Shown piece by piece: positions 42,764-51,923 of a stretch of 64,000 nucleotides of DNA. Position 1 is the stretch's first letter; each line of letters begins with the position of its first letter. The stretch is from assembly GCA_934525595.1 (NCBI GenBank), contig CAKSZJ010000008.1:1-64000 (forward strand), in the 5' to 3' direction. The translations under genes and the position numbers were made by a program. The notes beneath the pieces are model-generated. The model saw only the letters and a program-made list of their open reading frames with translations. It did no database searches and was not told where the DNA came from. This DNA is from an uncultured Chiayiivirga sp. GTDB taxonomy: Bacteria; Pseudomonadota; Gammaproteobacteria; Xanthomonadales; Xanthomonadaceae.

Positions 42764-44385
42764 GTTTGATGTCGCCCTGTTTGAAGAAGGGGGGCAGACC
42801 AATCCGCATACCCCCTCTTTGCATGGTAAGTTCGAGCTTGTTTAGTGTCAACTACATCACAGCCCGGGGAGGTTGGTGTCGGGAAAAGTGCGTGGACGGC
42901 GGAGTCGAAAGATACTTTCTTGCATGGCACCGATGCGGTGTCCGGCGCGTGGGCCTGCAGGTAGCGATGAGCGTTGACTTTGGTGGAGAAGCGTCGGGTG
43001 CTGGTGCCGCAGCCAGGATCCAGTTGTTGGAAGAACGGGCCGCGGAAAAAGGGCACATCCAGCAGCAGGCCGTGGGCGCGGCTTGCTGCGCCGGCGTTTT
43101 CGTAGCCGCAGGGCTGGGCCAGGGTTAGACGGCGGCCGAGACGATACGCGTCGATGCTGTCGGCGGGAAGTTGGTGTGACTCCAGGATGCGCATGATCGC
43201 GCGCTGGCTGCGGCGGCCGAGGGCAGATGCCATGAGGGCTTTGGTCCCAGCGCGCCAGCCGGTGGCGTGCCGCAAGTAACGAATCAGGTCCAGACTGCGC
43301 ATACGTTGCATCAGATTGCGGCCCAAAATGTCCGTCAGATCGAACTCAAGCACTTCATCACCGCCATGACCGGACAGCGCAAGGCTTGCCTCCCGTTGCT
43401 TGATTTCTTCCGCACACAGCACCCCCATGAAACTGGTGGGAAAGGGCGGCGCTGACAAGCTCAGGCAGTGTTGGTAAGCGCGATGCACCCGCTCGGCCGT
43501 GGCTTCAACCCCGACCCATTCGAAGCCGCTCAGCTCGACGATTCGCCGGATGACCGGGCCCTCATCGCACTCGAAACCGGGGAACAGCACGCTGGTGCAC
43601 AGCACCTGGTCGCGCTGCAGGATGCCCTGGCGCACCGCATCCATCAGGCCCACCAGCAGCACGCGCGAATCCGCGCCGCCGCTCAGGCGCAGGGCGACCT
43701 TGCGGTTGCCGTAGGTGCGGAAGATCTGCCGCAGGCCATCGGTGAGGATCCGGACGGGATCGGCCTCCGCCAGGACCCGTGATTCCGGTGCCATCAAACG
43801 CCGCCGATCCGGCTCCAGTCGAGCCGCGGGAACGCGGTAACGGACCCCTGCGAAGCAGCGCTTCACGTCTTCATAGAAGGAGCCTTCCGGTTCGAGCAGG
43901 AAATCCCGGCACCAGCGCTGCTCGTCGGCCCGGCTCAGGCGCACCTCGCCGAGCTGGCGAGCGACTTCGGTGCGCGCGTCGCCGATCACCAGCCGTCGGT
44001 GATCGTGGCCGAAGAACAGCGAGGTGAACCCATCCAGCGAACGACCAAAGTGCAGGTTGCCGCTTCGTAGGCAGCCCGCCACATAGGCCACCGGCCGCAG
44101 GTCTTCCAGTCCGTCGAGCACGGCATCGAGCCCCTGCGTTTGACCTCGAGCCAGAAGCTCGGTCAGGGCCGGAAAGCAGGCGACGCCCACCGGGGTGGCG
44201 GCATACAGCCACCAGTCCGGCCCACGCGAAAAGATGCTGCGTTCGTCGGTCTGGACATGCAGGGTGTCGCGCGCGCCAGGGTGCGCAGGGCTGGACAGGT
44301 CCAGGCATGGCTGCGGTGCGTCGGGTGCTGCACACGGCATGGGCTGGAGCGGACGGTCGACGACTTGGCGCGTGAACAGGATCAT
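42760..44385 (-). CDS. Lasso-type macrolactam cyclase (asparagine synthetase homologue)
   Basis: 541 residues. The ATP-pyrophosphatase loop LRLSGGADSRVLL (S235-S240) and SGHGGDEVLEF of the AsnB fold are present, so an acyl group can be adenylated. The N-terminal domain starts MILFTRQV, with no Cys2, so it cannot hydrolyse glutamine; this is the hallmark of lasso C proteins, which use the peptide's own N-terminus as nucleophile (known). Compare the true amidotransferase at 29273. First gene of the minus-strand unit, 118 bp from the divergent cpsB-like gene. It overlaps the precursor start by 4 nt. Confidence 0.87.
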   Translation of the reverse strand: MILFTRQVVDRPLQPMPCAAPDAPQPCLDLSSPAHPGARDTLHVQTDERSIFSRGPDWWLYAATPVGVACFPALTELLARGQTQGLDAVLDGLEDLRPVAYVAGCLRSGNLHFGRSLDGFTSLFFGHDHRRLVIGDARTEVARQLGEVRLSRADEQRWCRDFLLEPEGSFYEDVKRCFAGVRYRVPAARLEPDRRRLMAPESRVLAEADPVRILTDGLRQIFRTYGNRKVALRLSGGADSRVLLVGLMDAVRQGILQRDQVLCTSVLFPGFECDEGPVIRRIVELSGFEWVGVEATAERVHRAYQHCLSLSAPPFPTSFMGVLCAEEIKQREASLALSGHGGDEVLEFDLTDILGRNLMQRMRSLDLIRYLRHATGWRAGTKALMASALGRRSQRAIMRILESHQLPADSIDAYRLGRRLTLAQPCGYENAGAASRAHGLLLDVPFFRGPFFQQLDPGCGTSTRRFSTKVNAHRYLQAHAPDTASVPCKKVSFDSAVHALFPTPTSPGCDVVDTKQARTYHAKRGYADWSAPLLQTGRHQT

Positions 44386-44503
44386 GCGGATAGTGTGCCC
44401 GCTCATCTCGCTGCGCGCTCGTTTCACCGCGACTGCCCCTGACGGCGAACGGAGTGCGGAAAGAGCAGTTACACTGCCCCCCCCCTCGGTGTGGGTATTC
44501 CGC

Positions 44504-45304
44504 GTGATCGACTTGCACTGCCACATGCTGCCGGGAATCGACGACGGCGCGGCCGATCTAGAGATGGCGCTGGCCATGGCGCGGATGGCTGTCGAGGACG
44601 GCGTGCGCCGGCTGGCCTGTACGCCGCACATTTATCCGGGCATGTATGAAAACACCGGCGACGGCATTCGCGTTGCAATCGCGAAGCTGCAGGCGGAGCT
44701 GGATCGGCACGGGATCGTCCTGCAGCTGATGCAGGGGGCGGACGTGCACCTGCAGCCAAATCTGGTTGCGAGCATCCGTGCTGGCCAGATCCCGACCCTG
44801 AACGACTCGCGCTACCTGCTGCTGGAGCCACCCCACCACGTGGCCCCGCCGCGCTTCGATGAGTCGCTGTTCGAGCTGAGAATGGCTGGAATCGTGCCGG
44901 TGATTACCCATCCGGAGCGTCTGAGCTGGATCGAAGACCATTACGAAGCCTTCATTCACGCGGTCGCCGAAGGTGCCTGGATGCAGGTCACCGCCGGCAG
45001 TCTGACCGGGCGCTTCGGTCGGCGCGCACGCTACTGGGGCGAGCGCATGCTCGACGAGGGCCTAGTGCACCTTCTGGCCACAGACGCGCACGACCTTGGC
45101 AACCGCGCGCCGCGCCTGGCCGAGGGGCGTGACGCGGCCGCGCTCCGCGTGGGTGAAGAAGAAGCACTGCGGCTGGTGGCCGCCCGGCCGCAGGCCATCG
45201 TGGACAACGCGCCGCCGGATTCGGTGGCCGCGCCCGCACCGGCGCGACGAACGCGTGCCGGCGAGAGGGTGCGGAAACTATTGAAAAGCGTGTGGGACAC
45301 CTGA
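44504..45304 (+). CDS. CpsB/YwqE-type PHP-domain tyrosine-protein phosphatase
   Basis: 266 residues from GTG 44504. PHP metal ligands: MIDLHCHMLPGIDDGA, ACTPHIYPGMY, VITHPERL, LLATDAHDLGNRAPRLAEG. It dephosphorylates the tyrosine tail of the Wzc-type kinase encoded two genes on (known pairing). The spacer upstream contains a C9 run (44477-44485), 18 bp before the start. The 118-bp divergent region must hold promoters for both this operon and the cyclase gene. First gene of the export block. Confidence 0.92.
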   Translation: MIDLHCHMLPGIDDGAADLEMALAMARMAVEDGVRRLACTPHIYPGMYENTGDGIRVAIAKLQAELDRHGIVLQLMQGADVHLQPNLVASIRAGQIPTLNDSRYLLLEPPHHVAPPRFDESLFELRMAGIVPVITHPERLSWIEDHYEAFIHAVAEGAWMQVTAGSLTGRFGRRARYWGERMLDEGLVHLLATDAHDLGNRAPRLAEGRDAAALRVGEEEALRLVAARPQAIVDNAPPDSVAAPAPARRTRAGERVRKLLKSVWDT

Positions 45305-45347
45305 TAATGCACGCCGCGCATCGATCCAATGAACAGGGGAATGTGGC

Positions 45348-46043
45348 ATGAAAATACCGGCGTGGATTCTGGCCTGGTTCATCCTGGTACTGGTCGGGTG
45401 TTCCAGCCCGGGCGGAGTGCGCGATGTCGGACGCAACGAGGCGATGCCGCCGCCGGACACTTCCATCCTGTATGGCCTCCACGCGGGTGCCAGCGAATAC
45501 CGCATCGGAGCCCAGGACCTGCTGCAGATCAGCGTGCTCGGGGTACCCGAACTGAGTCGCGACGTGCGTGTCAACGCCAACGGGCAGATTTCACTGCCGC
45601 TGATCGGCGGGGTGATGGCGGGCGGACAGACGATCCCCGAACTGGAACAAGCGGTCGCCGAAAAGCTGATGGAAAGCTACCTGCAGAATCCGCAAGTCTC
45701 CGTTTTCGTCAAGGAATACACCAGCCAGCGCGTCACTCTGGAGGGTGCCCTGAACAAACCTGGCATCTACCCGCTGACCGGCACCACCACCTTGCTTCAG
45801 GCCGTGGCGCTGGCCGGTGGGCTGGATCCCATGGCGCAGCGCGACGGCGTGGTGGTTTTCCGCCAGGTCGATGGCGAGAAAATGGCAGCGGTATTCGACT
45901 TGAGCAAAATCACAGATGGCACCGTCGACGATCCGCAGGTCTATGGTGACGACATCATCGTGGTGACACGCTCGGGCACACGCAGCTCGCTGCAGGAGCT
46001 GATCAAGTCGGCACCGCTGCTTGCGCTGTTTTTCCTGCTCTGA
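45348..46043 (+). CDS. wza: Polysaccharide export outer-membrane lipoprotein (Wza-like OPX)
   Basis: 231 residues. Lipobox LVGC with Cys18, then the Poly_export domain (YRIGAQDLLQISVLGVPELSRDVRVNANGQISLPLIG) and an SLBB repeat (RVTLEGALNKPGIYPLTGTTTLLQAVALAGGL). It ends in a hydrophobic segment (APLLALFFLL) but is shorter than E. coli Wza (about 380), missing the second SLBB and the C-terminal amphipathic helix; such short OPX proteins work with separate outer-membrane partners. It precedes the tyrosine kinase by 35 bp. Confidence 0.93.
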   Translation: MKIPAWILAWFILVLVGCSSPGGVRDVGRNEAMPPPDTSILYGLHAGASEYRIGAQDLLQISVLGVPELSRDVRVNANGQISLPLIGGVMAGGQTIPELEQAVAEKLMESYLQNPQVSVFVKEYTSQRVTLEGALNKPGIYPLTGTTTLLQAVALAGGLDPMAQRDGVVVFRQVDGEKMAAVFDLSKITDGTVDDPQVYGDDIIVVTRSGTRSSLQELIKSAPLLALFFLL

Positions 46044-46078
46044 CCCTTCGTACAAACCAATAAAGGCACGAATCCTGC

Positions 46079-48376
46079 GTGAGCCCAGAACACCTGCCCT
46101 CCATACCGCCGCACCACAATCAACGCGGGATCGCGCAACCCCAGGTTTCGCACCCCCGGCTGCTCGAAGCCGAGTCTGGCCACGATGAGGACGAGATTGA
46201 CCTGCTGGCCTACTGGCAGCTTTTGCTCAGGCGGCGCTGGCTGATCCTCGGGATCCTGCTGGCCGTGGTTTCACTGGCCCTGCTCAGAACGCTGATGACC
46301 CCGCCGGTATACCGCGCCACGGCCACTCTGCAGATCGAGCCGTACGGCATGCAGGTGGTGCAAGTGCAGGGCATTTCGCCCGTGCAGGGGCGCTATGACC
46401 CCAACTTCAGCCAGACCCAGTACGAGCTGCTGAAAAGCCGATCGCTGGCCGAGCGCGTGGCCGGCGACCTGGGCCTGGTCGGAAGTGACATCTTCGAACA
46501 GTTGCGGCCACCAGGCTGGTTCCAGCGGGTGCGCAACCTGGTGGCTCCGCCGGAAGAGCGCCCCCCTGCTCCGCCGACAGCGGTACGCAGGCCGGGCGGT
46601 GCGGTCGCCGCCACTGCGCCCGACATCGCTGCCGGGGTGGCATCCGGTGCCGAACAACTGGCCCGGGCGACGGCCTTGGTGCACGCCGGCCTCAACATTA
46701 CCCCGGTACGGTCTTCCTATCTGGTGCAGGTGCAGTACGACAGCACCCTGCCGGAATTCGCCGCGCGCGTGGCCAATGCGGTGGCCGATGGCTTCATTGC
46801 CGCCAGCCTGGACCAGCAGTACGGGGCGTCTTCCTATGCCAAACAATATCTGGAAGATCAGATCGCCCTGCACAAGTCACGGCTGGAAGATTCCGAACGC
46901 GAGCTGGTCGCTTACGCGAAGGAGATGGACATCGTTCCAGGAAGCGACGGCCGCTCATTGGTCGAGCAGAACCTCAACGACCTCAACCGATCCCTGGCCT
47001 CGGCGCAAGACCAGCGCATCCGCGCCCAGGCGCGTTGGGAGCAGGCCGAACTGGCCGATGGCGCGGCCCTGCCCGCCGACATCCTCGGCAACTCGATCCT
47101 GCGCACTCTGCAAAGTCAACGTGCACAGCTGCGCGGTGAGTACCAGGACAAGCTGCGCACCTTCAAGCCGGAGTACCCGGCGATGCTGGCGCTGCAGGGG
47201 CAAATCGATGAAGTACAGGACCAGATCATCCATGAGCTGGCCAATATCCGGGCGTCGGTCAAAGCAGAGTACGACGCCGCACTCTCCCAGGAAACCATGC
47301 TCAAGGCGCAGCTGGACAGCCTGCGACAAGAGAGCCTGATGGTGGATTCGCGCAGCATCCAGTACACCATTCTCCGGCGCGAGGTCGATTCGAACCGCGA
47401 GATTTACAACGGCCTGCTGCAGCGCTTCAACCAGGTCGGCCTGGCCGGAGATGCCAAGGTCAGCAACATCACTATCGTGGACCGGGCCACGACGCCAACC
47501 AGCCGCCACTCGCCCAGCCTGCGCAACAACCTCATGCTGGGCCTGTTGCTGGGCGCGATGTTGGGAGTTGGAGTGGCCCTGCTGCTGGAGTACCTGGACA
47601 ACACCATCAAGACGCCGCAGGACGTCGAGCGCCTGCTGCGTCTTGGCGTGCTGGGCATCATCCCGAAGCTGAACAAGCAAGAGCCCGGCGAGGCCCTGCG
47701 CGATCCGCGCTCGGCGTTTTCCGAAAGCTATCGCTCGGTCCGCACGGCTCTGCAGTTCTCCACTGAGCGCGGTGTACCCAAGATTCTGCTCATCACCAGC
47801 AGCTTCCCCGGTGAGGGCAAGACGACCTCGGCCAGCACCCTGGCAATGAATTTCGCCCAGCTCGGCAAGCGGGTGTTGCTGGTGGAGGCCGACTTGCGCA
47901 ACCCCCGATTGGGCAAGCTGATGGGACTAAGGTCGGAACATGGATTGAGCAGCGTTCTGGTGGGCAACACCCCCCTGCACGAGGCACTCGTCCATTCGCA
48001 AACGCCTGGCCTGGACGTGCTGTTGTCGGGCCCGCTGCCGCCCAGCCCAACCGAGCTGCTGGCGGGGATGCGGTTCGTCTCGCTGATGACGGTGGCGACC
48101 ACTAAGTACGATCAGATCATCATCGATGGGCCGCCGATACTGGGTCTCGCCGATGCTCCGATCCTGGCCAACGTCGCCAACGGCACCCTGATGGTGGTGC
48201 AGTCCGGCGTTACCCGCATCCAGGCCGCGCAGGCCTCGGTGAAGCGCCTGCAAATGACCCGCGCTCACCTGATCGGCTGTCTGCTGACCCATTACGATGC
48301 CCATCGCAGCGGCTATGGTTATCGCTACGAAGGCGAATATGGGCACGGGGCCGCGCTGCGCTTGGGTTCCAGGTAG
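46079..48376 (+). CDS. wzc: Wzc-like polysaccharide co-polymerase/tyrosine autokinase
   Basis: 765 residues from GTG 46079. Wzz domain with TM1 (WLILGILLAVVSLALL, about 55-72), a periplasmic coiled coil (about 240-420), TM2 (LMLGLLLGAMLGVGVALLL, about 480-500), then the BY-kinase domain: Walker A SSFPGEGKTT with K581, Walker A' LLVEADLRNPRLG, Walker B IIIDGPPILGLAD. The C-terminal tyrosine cluster (YGYRYEGEYGHG) is the autophosphorylation site. It controls chain length and export together with the phosphatase and Wza. An insert rich in Pro/Ala (about 160-205) is unusual. Confidence 0.95.
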   Translation: MSPEHLPSIPPHHNQRGIAQPQVSHPRLLEAESGHDEDEIDLLAYWQLLLRRRWLILGILLAVVSLALLRTLMTPPVYRATATLQIEPYGMQVVQVQGISPVQGRYDPNFSQTQYELLKSRSLAERVAGDLGLVGSDIFEQLRPPGWFQRVRNLVAPPEERPPAPPTAVRRPGGAVAATAPDIAAGVASGAEQLARATALVHAGLNITPVRSSYLVQVQYDSTLPEFAARVANAVADGFIAASLDQQYGASSYAKQYLEDQIALHKSRLEDSERELVAYAKEMDIVPGSDGRSLVEQNLNDLNRSLASAQDQRIRAQARWEQAELADGAALPADILGNSILRTLQSQRAQLRGEYQDKLRTFKPEYPAMLALQGQIDEVQDQIIHELANIRASVKAEYDAALSQETMLKAQLDSLRQESLMVDSRSIQYTILRREVDSNREIYNGLLQRFNQVGLAGDAKVSNITIVDRATTPTSRHSPSLRNNLMLGLLLGAMLGVGVALLLEYLDNTIKTPQDVERLLRLGVLGIIPKLNKQEPGEALRDPRSAFSESYRSVRTALQFSTERGVPKILLITSSFPGEGKTTSASTLAMNFAQLGKRVLLVEADLRNPRLGKLMGLRSEHGLSSVLVGNTPLHEALVHSQTPGLDVLLSGPLPPSPTELLAGMRFVSLMTVATTKYDQIIIDGPPILGLADAPILANVANGTLMVVQSGVTRIQAAQASVKRLQMTRAHLIGCLLTHYDAHRSGYGYRYEGEYGHGAALRLGSR

Positions 48377-48393
48377 ATCGGCGGTCGTCAGTC

Positions 48394-50037
48394 ATGGCCG
48401 TTGATGCCCTGGAGCAGGCCCTGGCCATGCAGCAGGAGCCACTTTTGCGGTTTTCGTTGCGAAACCGGCCGCTAGCTCCCGATATCCTCGTCGTCATCCA
48501 GCTGGCGGCGGCCCGCCAGCCCCTGTTGGCAGACACGGCCCGCCGCCTCCGCCTGGACGAAGGCGGCGTGCTGGAAACCGTCCGCTCTTACCTGCAGCAA
48601 GTCCTGTTCGAGGGTGAGCCGGACGCCTATCGCGTGCTGGCAGCAACACCCACGACCCCGCTCGCCGACATCCGCAAGCACCATCGCTGGCTGCAGCGCT
48701 GGCTGCATCCGGATCGGCGCGGACAGGAGTGGGAAGCCCTGTTTGCCACCCGGGTCAACTGGGCCTGGTCGCAACTGCGCACCGCAGAAGCACGAGCGCG
48801 CTATGACGCGCAACAGCGGCAACAGTGCGAGGCCGGTGAGCAGCCACTGTCATCCGTGTCGGAGGGTGGAACCTGGATGCCCGTACCGGTGGAACCGCGA
48901 ACACCCCCGCACCATCGTTTCCGGGTGGCAGCGCTGAGCCTGATGGCGCTGCTGTGCGTTGGCCTGCTCTATCTCGCCATTACCCGCGAGGACGCGACTC
49001 ACCGCGCACTTTCGGCCGTGGACCTGCCGGACATGGGTGTCATCGTCGCGCCAGCGGATGTGCCAGGGGATGCAGCAAAGCCTCGGCTTGTGCCCAGTGC
49101 ACCGGCAACAGCGCCGATCCCGGCCCCGATCGCGCCCCACGCATCGGCTCCGGCGGTGGCATCGGCTGGATCGTCAACCGCGTCGGCACCGTCGGCGACA
49201 ACGCCTGCAGGCAAGGCTCGCGTTGCACTGGAATCGCAGACGAACCCCATCGCCCGGGTCGAAACGGGCCGGCAGCCGGGTTCGGCCATGCCGGTCACAA
49301 GGCGCACGGCAACGCCTGCTCCCGTCGCCCCCCCGCTGCCTGCCACGGCGACCCGCGCAAAGGCCGCATCCGATACCGTCGGCGAGATCCCCGGGCGAGC
49401 CGTGGCATCGGCGGTTGTTCCCGATGTCGATGCGGTCTCGGTGCAAGCCGCCCGAGCCGTGGCGGGTGTGCCCGCGCCCGCACGCCAGCGGGCGATTCTG
49501 GCCATGACCGAGGTTTCTTTGCCCGCGGTGCCGCCGGAGGTGCCGCGCATGTCGCAATCGGCATTGCCGAATCAGCCGGCTGTCGAACCCGCGCCGATCG
49601 AGCTGGTCGCGATCGCGCCGCTGGCGGTGCCGTCATTGCCGTCCGCGCCCGAAGCCGCCCGGAAAAAAGACGCGGCCGCCGAGACCCAGGACAATACCGT
49701 GTTCAGGATGGAAGCCGCGCGCACACGGGTGGACGAGCTGGTTGCGTATTTTTTCGCCTCCGATGACAACCGGCCAATCTGGCCCGATGCTGTGGTGCCG
49801 CATAGCGCCCAGACTTCACGCGCGAAGCTGCGTGAGCGCAACAGCATGGCTCTGATGTCCAGTTTCGAGCTGGAGTCTCCCTACTGGAAGATGTCCGATG
49901 CCCGGATCGAGATTCAGGTTGCCTACCGGGCTGGATGGAACCGGGATTTGGCCGAGCGCGGGCTGTTGCGGGCCACGATGGTCTGGTCGGACCAGACCTG
50001 GCAATTCACCCGGATCGAACTGGAACCCTTTCGATGA
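48394..50037 (+). CDS. J-domain membrane protein with long Ala/Pro linker
   Basis: 547 residues. Residues 75-140 form a J-like domain (DAYRVLAATPTTPLADIRKHHRWLQRWLHPDRRG) with HPD at 105-107, the Hsp70-stimulating motif. One TM helix (VAALSLMALLCVGLLYLAI, about 175-195) follows, then about 230 residues of Ala/Pro/Thr-rich linker, and a C-terminal NTF2-like domain (about 445-547: ARTRVDELVAYFF ... MSDARIEIQVAYRAGWNRDLAERGLLRATMVW). The J-domain would be cytoplasmic and the C-terminal domain periplasmic. Its place right after wzc suggests a role in assembling the export machine (inference). Confidence 0.8.
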   Translation: MAVDALEQALAMQQEPLLRFSLRNRPLAPDILVVIQLAAARQPLLADTARRLRLDEGGVLETVRSYLQQVLFEGEPDAYRVLAATPTTPLADIRKHHRWLQRWLHPDRRGQEWEALFATRVNWAWSQLRTAEARARYDAQQRQQCEAGEQPLSSVSEGGTWMPVPVEPRTPPHHRFRVAALSLMALLCVGLLYLAITREDATHRALSAVDLPDMGVIVAPADVPGDAAKPRLVPSAPATAPIPAPIAPHASAPAVASAGSSTASAPSATTPAGKARVALESQTNPIARVETGRQPGSAMPVTRRTATPAPVAPPLPATATRAKAASDTVGEIPGRAVASAVVPDVDAVSVQAARAVAGVPAPARQRAILAMTEVSLPAVPPEVPRMSQSALPNQPAVEPAPIELVAIAPLAVPSLPSAPEAARKKDAAAETQDNTVFRMEAARTRVDELVAYFFASDDNRPIWPDAVVPHSAQTSRAKLRERNSMALMSSFELESPYWKMSDARIEIQVAYRAGWNRDLAERGLLRATMVWSDQTWQFTRIELEPFR

Positions 50038-51299
50038 GGCGGGTGTGGTCGATGGCCGCGCTCGGCATGTTGGCGCTGCTGGCCGGCTTCGTGGGCTGGC
50101 GCAGCGTGACCACGGCGTTGTCGGCGCATTGGCTGGCCGAGGCACCGGAACGGGCCTTGGTCTGGAATCCGGCGGACCCGGCTGCGAGACTGACCGATGC
50201 CCGGGCTTTGCTGGACGCAGGTGAGCTCTTGGCTGCGGCAGCGCAGGCGAGGCAGGTGCTGCGGGCAGAGCCATTGCAATCCAGGGGCCTGGTGCTGCTG
50301 GCCAGGGTTGCCGATACCACCCGCGATCCCCAGGTGGGCGAGCTGTTTCAGCGGGCCCTGCAGCGCAGTCCGCGTGACCAGTACGCCCGGGCCTGGGTGA
50401 TCGATGAACAGTTGAAGACGGGGCACTTCGACGAAGCGATCATCCATGTGAATGTACTGCTGGGTTTTGCCCCCTGGTTGCAGGAGAACCTGCTCCCGGT
50501 CCTGGTCCAGGCCAGCGCTGATCGGGAGTTTGCGGCGTCCCTTTCCAACGCCCTTTCCGAGCATCCCGGCTGGCGTTCGATTTTGCTCGATGACCTGCTG
50601 GAGCGCGGTGATCCAGGCGTCATTGAAACCGTGTATGGGGGGCTGCTGGATCGACACGATCTGACCGATCGCGAGGCCCGGCGCTGGTTCGACTGGCTCG
50701 GCCGGGCGGGCCGCTGGGGCGAGGCCTACAGCCACTGGATATCCTGGTTGCAGCTGCCGACGGGTGCCAGCGTGGCCCTGGTGCACGATGGCGGATTCGA
50801 TCACCCGGCGCGTGGGGTTGGTTTCGGCTGGCGCATGCAGGGTGGCTCGAACGCGCTGATCGAGCGGGTGCGGGAAGGCGACGATACGGCCGTGCGCGTG
50901 ACCCTCCTGGGGCGTCGCACGACTTGGATCGGCCTCGCGCAGAATCTGTTCCTGGCTCCCGGTTGGTATCGCCTGCAGTTTCGGGCCGCAGCGCGCGACT
51001 TGCGCAGCGATCGAGGTATCCACTGGGTGCTCGGTTGCCACGGCGAAAGCCCGATGCGGGTGGAGACCGAGGCCTTGCAGGGCGATTTCGACTGGAAGAA
51101 GGTGGAGCGGGTATTCGAAATTCCGTCCCGGGACTGCCCGGCACAGGAGTTGGCCTTGATCAATCCGGGGGCTGAGGGTGCCGGCAAGATCGTGTCGGGT
51201 ACGCTCTGGCTGGATGATTTCGTCATCGCCCCGATCCATGCAGACAGTGAGGCGGCGGCATCCGATCCCGGGTTCCCGGCAAAAAAATCATTGCATTGA
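50034..51299 (+). CDS. Membrane-anchored TPR-like protein of the EPS operon
   Basis: 421 residues. N-terminal signal-anchor (MRRVWSMAALGMLALLAGFVGW). Helical repeats follow (ALVWNPADPAARLTDARALLDAGELLAAAAQARQVLRAEPLQSRGLVLLARVA), typical of tetratricopeptide proteins, then a C-terminal beta-sandwich (about 250-400: FDHPARGVGFGWRM ... LAPGWYRLQFRAAAR) resembling carbohydrate-binding folds. Such proteins in EPS operons are thought to scaffold polymer export in the periplasm. It overlaps the J-domain gene by 4 nt. Confidence 0.75.
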   Translation: MRRVWSMAALGMLALLAGFVGWRSVTTALSAHWLAEAPERALVWNPADPAARLTDARALLDAGELLAAAAQARQVLRAEPLQSRGLVLLARVADTTRDPQVGELFQRALQRSPRDQYARAWVIDEQLKTGHFDEAIIHVNVLLGFAPWLQENLLPVLVQASADREFAASLSNALSEHPGWRSILLDDLLERGDPGVIETVYGGLLDRHDLTDREARRWFDWLGRAGRWGEAYSHWISWLQLPTGASVALVHDGGFDHPARGVGFGWRMQGGSNALIERVREGDDTAVRVTLLGRRTTWIGLAQNLFLAPGWYRLQFRAAARDLRSDRGIHWVLGCHGESPMRVETEALQGDFDWKKVERVFEIPSRDCPAQELALINPGAEGAGKIVSGTLWLDDFVIAPIHADSEAAASDPGFPAKKSLH

Positions 51300-51353
51300 C
51301 GCGCGCTGTTCACTAGTATCAACCCGTACGATTACGTCAGGAGGATTGATGAC

Positions 51354-51776
51354 ATGATGAAGTTCATGGCTTCTGCGGCCGCCGGTCTCTTGATGACCGC
51401 GCTTGCGTTGCCGGCGCTGGCGCAAACGGATGCCGACGCACGCGATGAGGTGGCCAGTTTGCGCCCCGGGGAGGGCGTGATCATGCTCAGCATAGAACAG
51501 GGCCCCTTCAACACGCCGACGCAGCAGCAGCGGGTCGCGACCGGCGACCGCCTGATGGTGGCCAAAGACAGCGTGGCAACCGTGGTCTACGACGATGGCT
51601 GCGAGATGAAGTACGACGAAGCCGGCGTGTACGAGATCGAACCCGACTGCAAGGTCGTGGGTGCATGGTGGGGCCAATCGGACGCAGGCATGCGCACCTT
51701 GGCGATAGCCGGCGGTGCCGTACTGGGTGGAGTCGCTGGCTATCACCTCAAGGACTGTCCGCCGGTCAGCCGGTGA
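51354..51776 (+). CDS. Small exported protein of unknown function
   Basis: 140 residues. Signal peptide MMKFMASAAAGLLMTALALPALA, then a mature part with DRLMVAKDSVATVVYDDGCEMKYDEAGVYEIEPDC, a short FecR/SH3-like beta pattern with two cysteines, and a Gly-rich hydrophobic segment (LAIAGGAVLGGVAGYHL) near the end. AGGAGG lies 9 nt before ATG 51354. It sits inside the EPS operon between the TPR-like and ligase-like genes. I know similar small genes in such loci but no function. Confidence 0.75.
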   Translation: MMKFMASAAAGLLMTALALPALAQTDADARDEVASLRPGEGVIMLSIEQGPFNTPTQQQRVATGDRLMVAKDSVATVVYDDGCEMKYDEAGVYEIEPDCKVVGAWWGQSDAGMRTLAIAGGAVLGGVAGYHLKDCPPVSR

Positions 51777-51923
51777 CCGCTGACGCGACACTCCCTGCAG
51801 GCAAAATTTCCCGGAACGGGGCGAAGCTGGGCATTCGCCCCGTTTTTGCATGTGTGAAAGTTGCGGCGCGGCGCGCCGCATCCGACCGCCCGTCTCCGTG
51901 ACGACACTGGCAACGAGGTGGCG

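Noticed and set aside
42648..42851. Alternative 67-residue minus-strand ORF as lasso precursor
   Set aside because: Out-of-frame shadow of the cyclase/precursor region; lacks the YxxP motif and a Gly-to-Asp/Glu ring.
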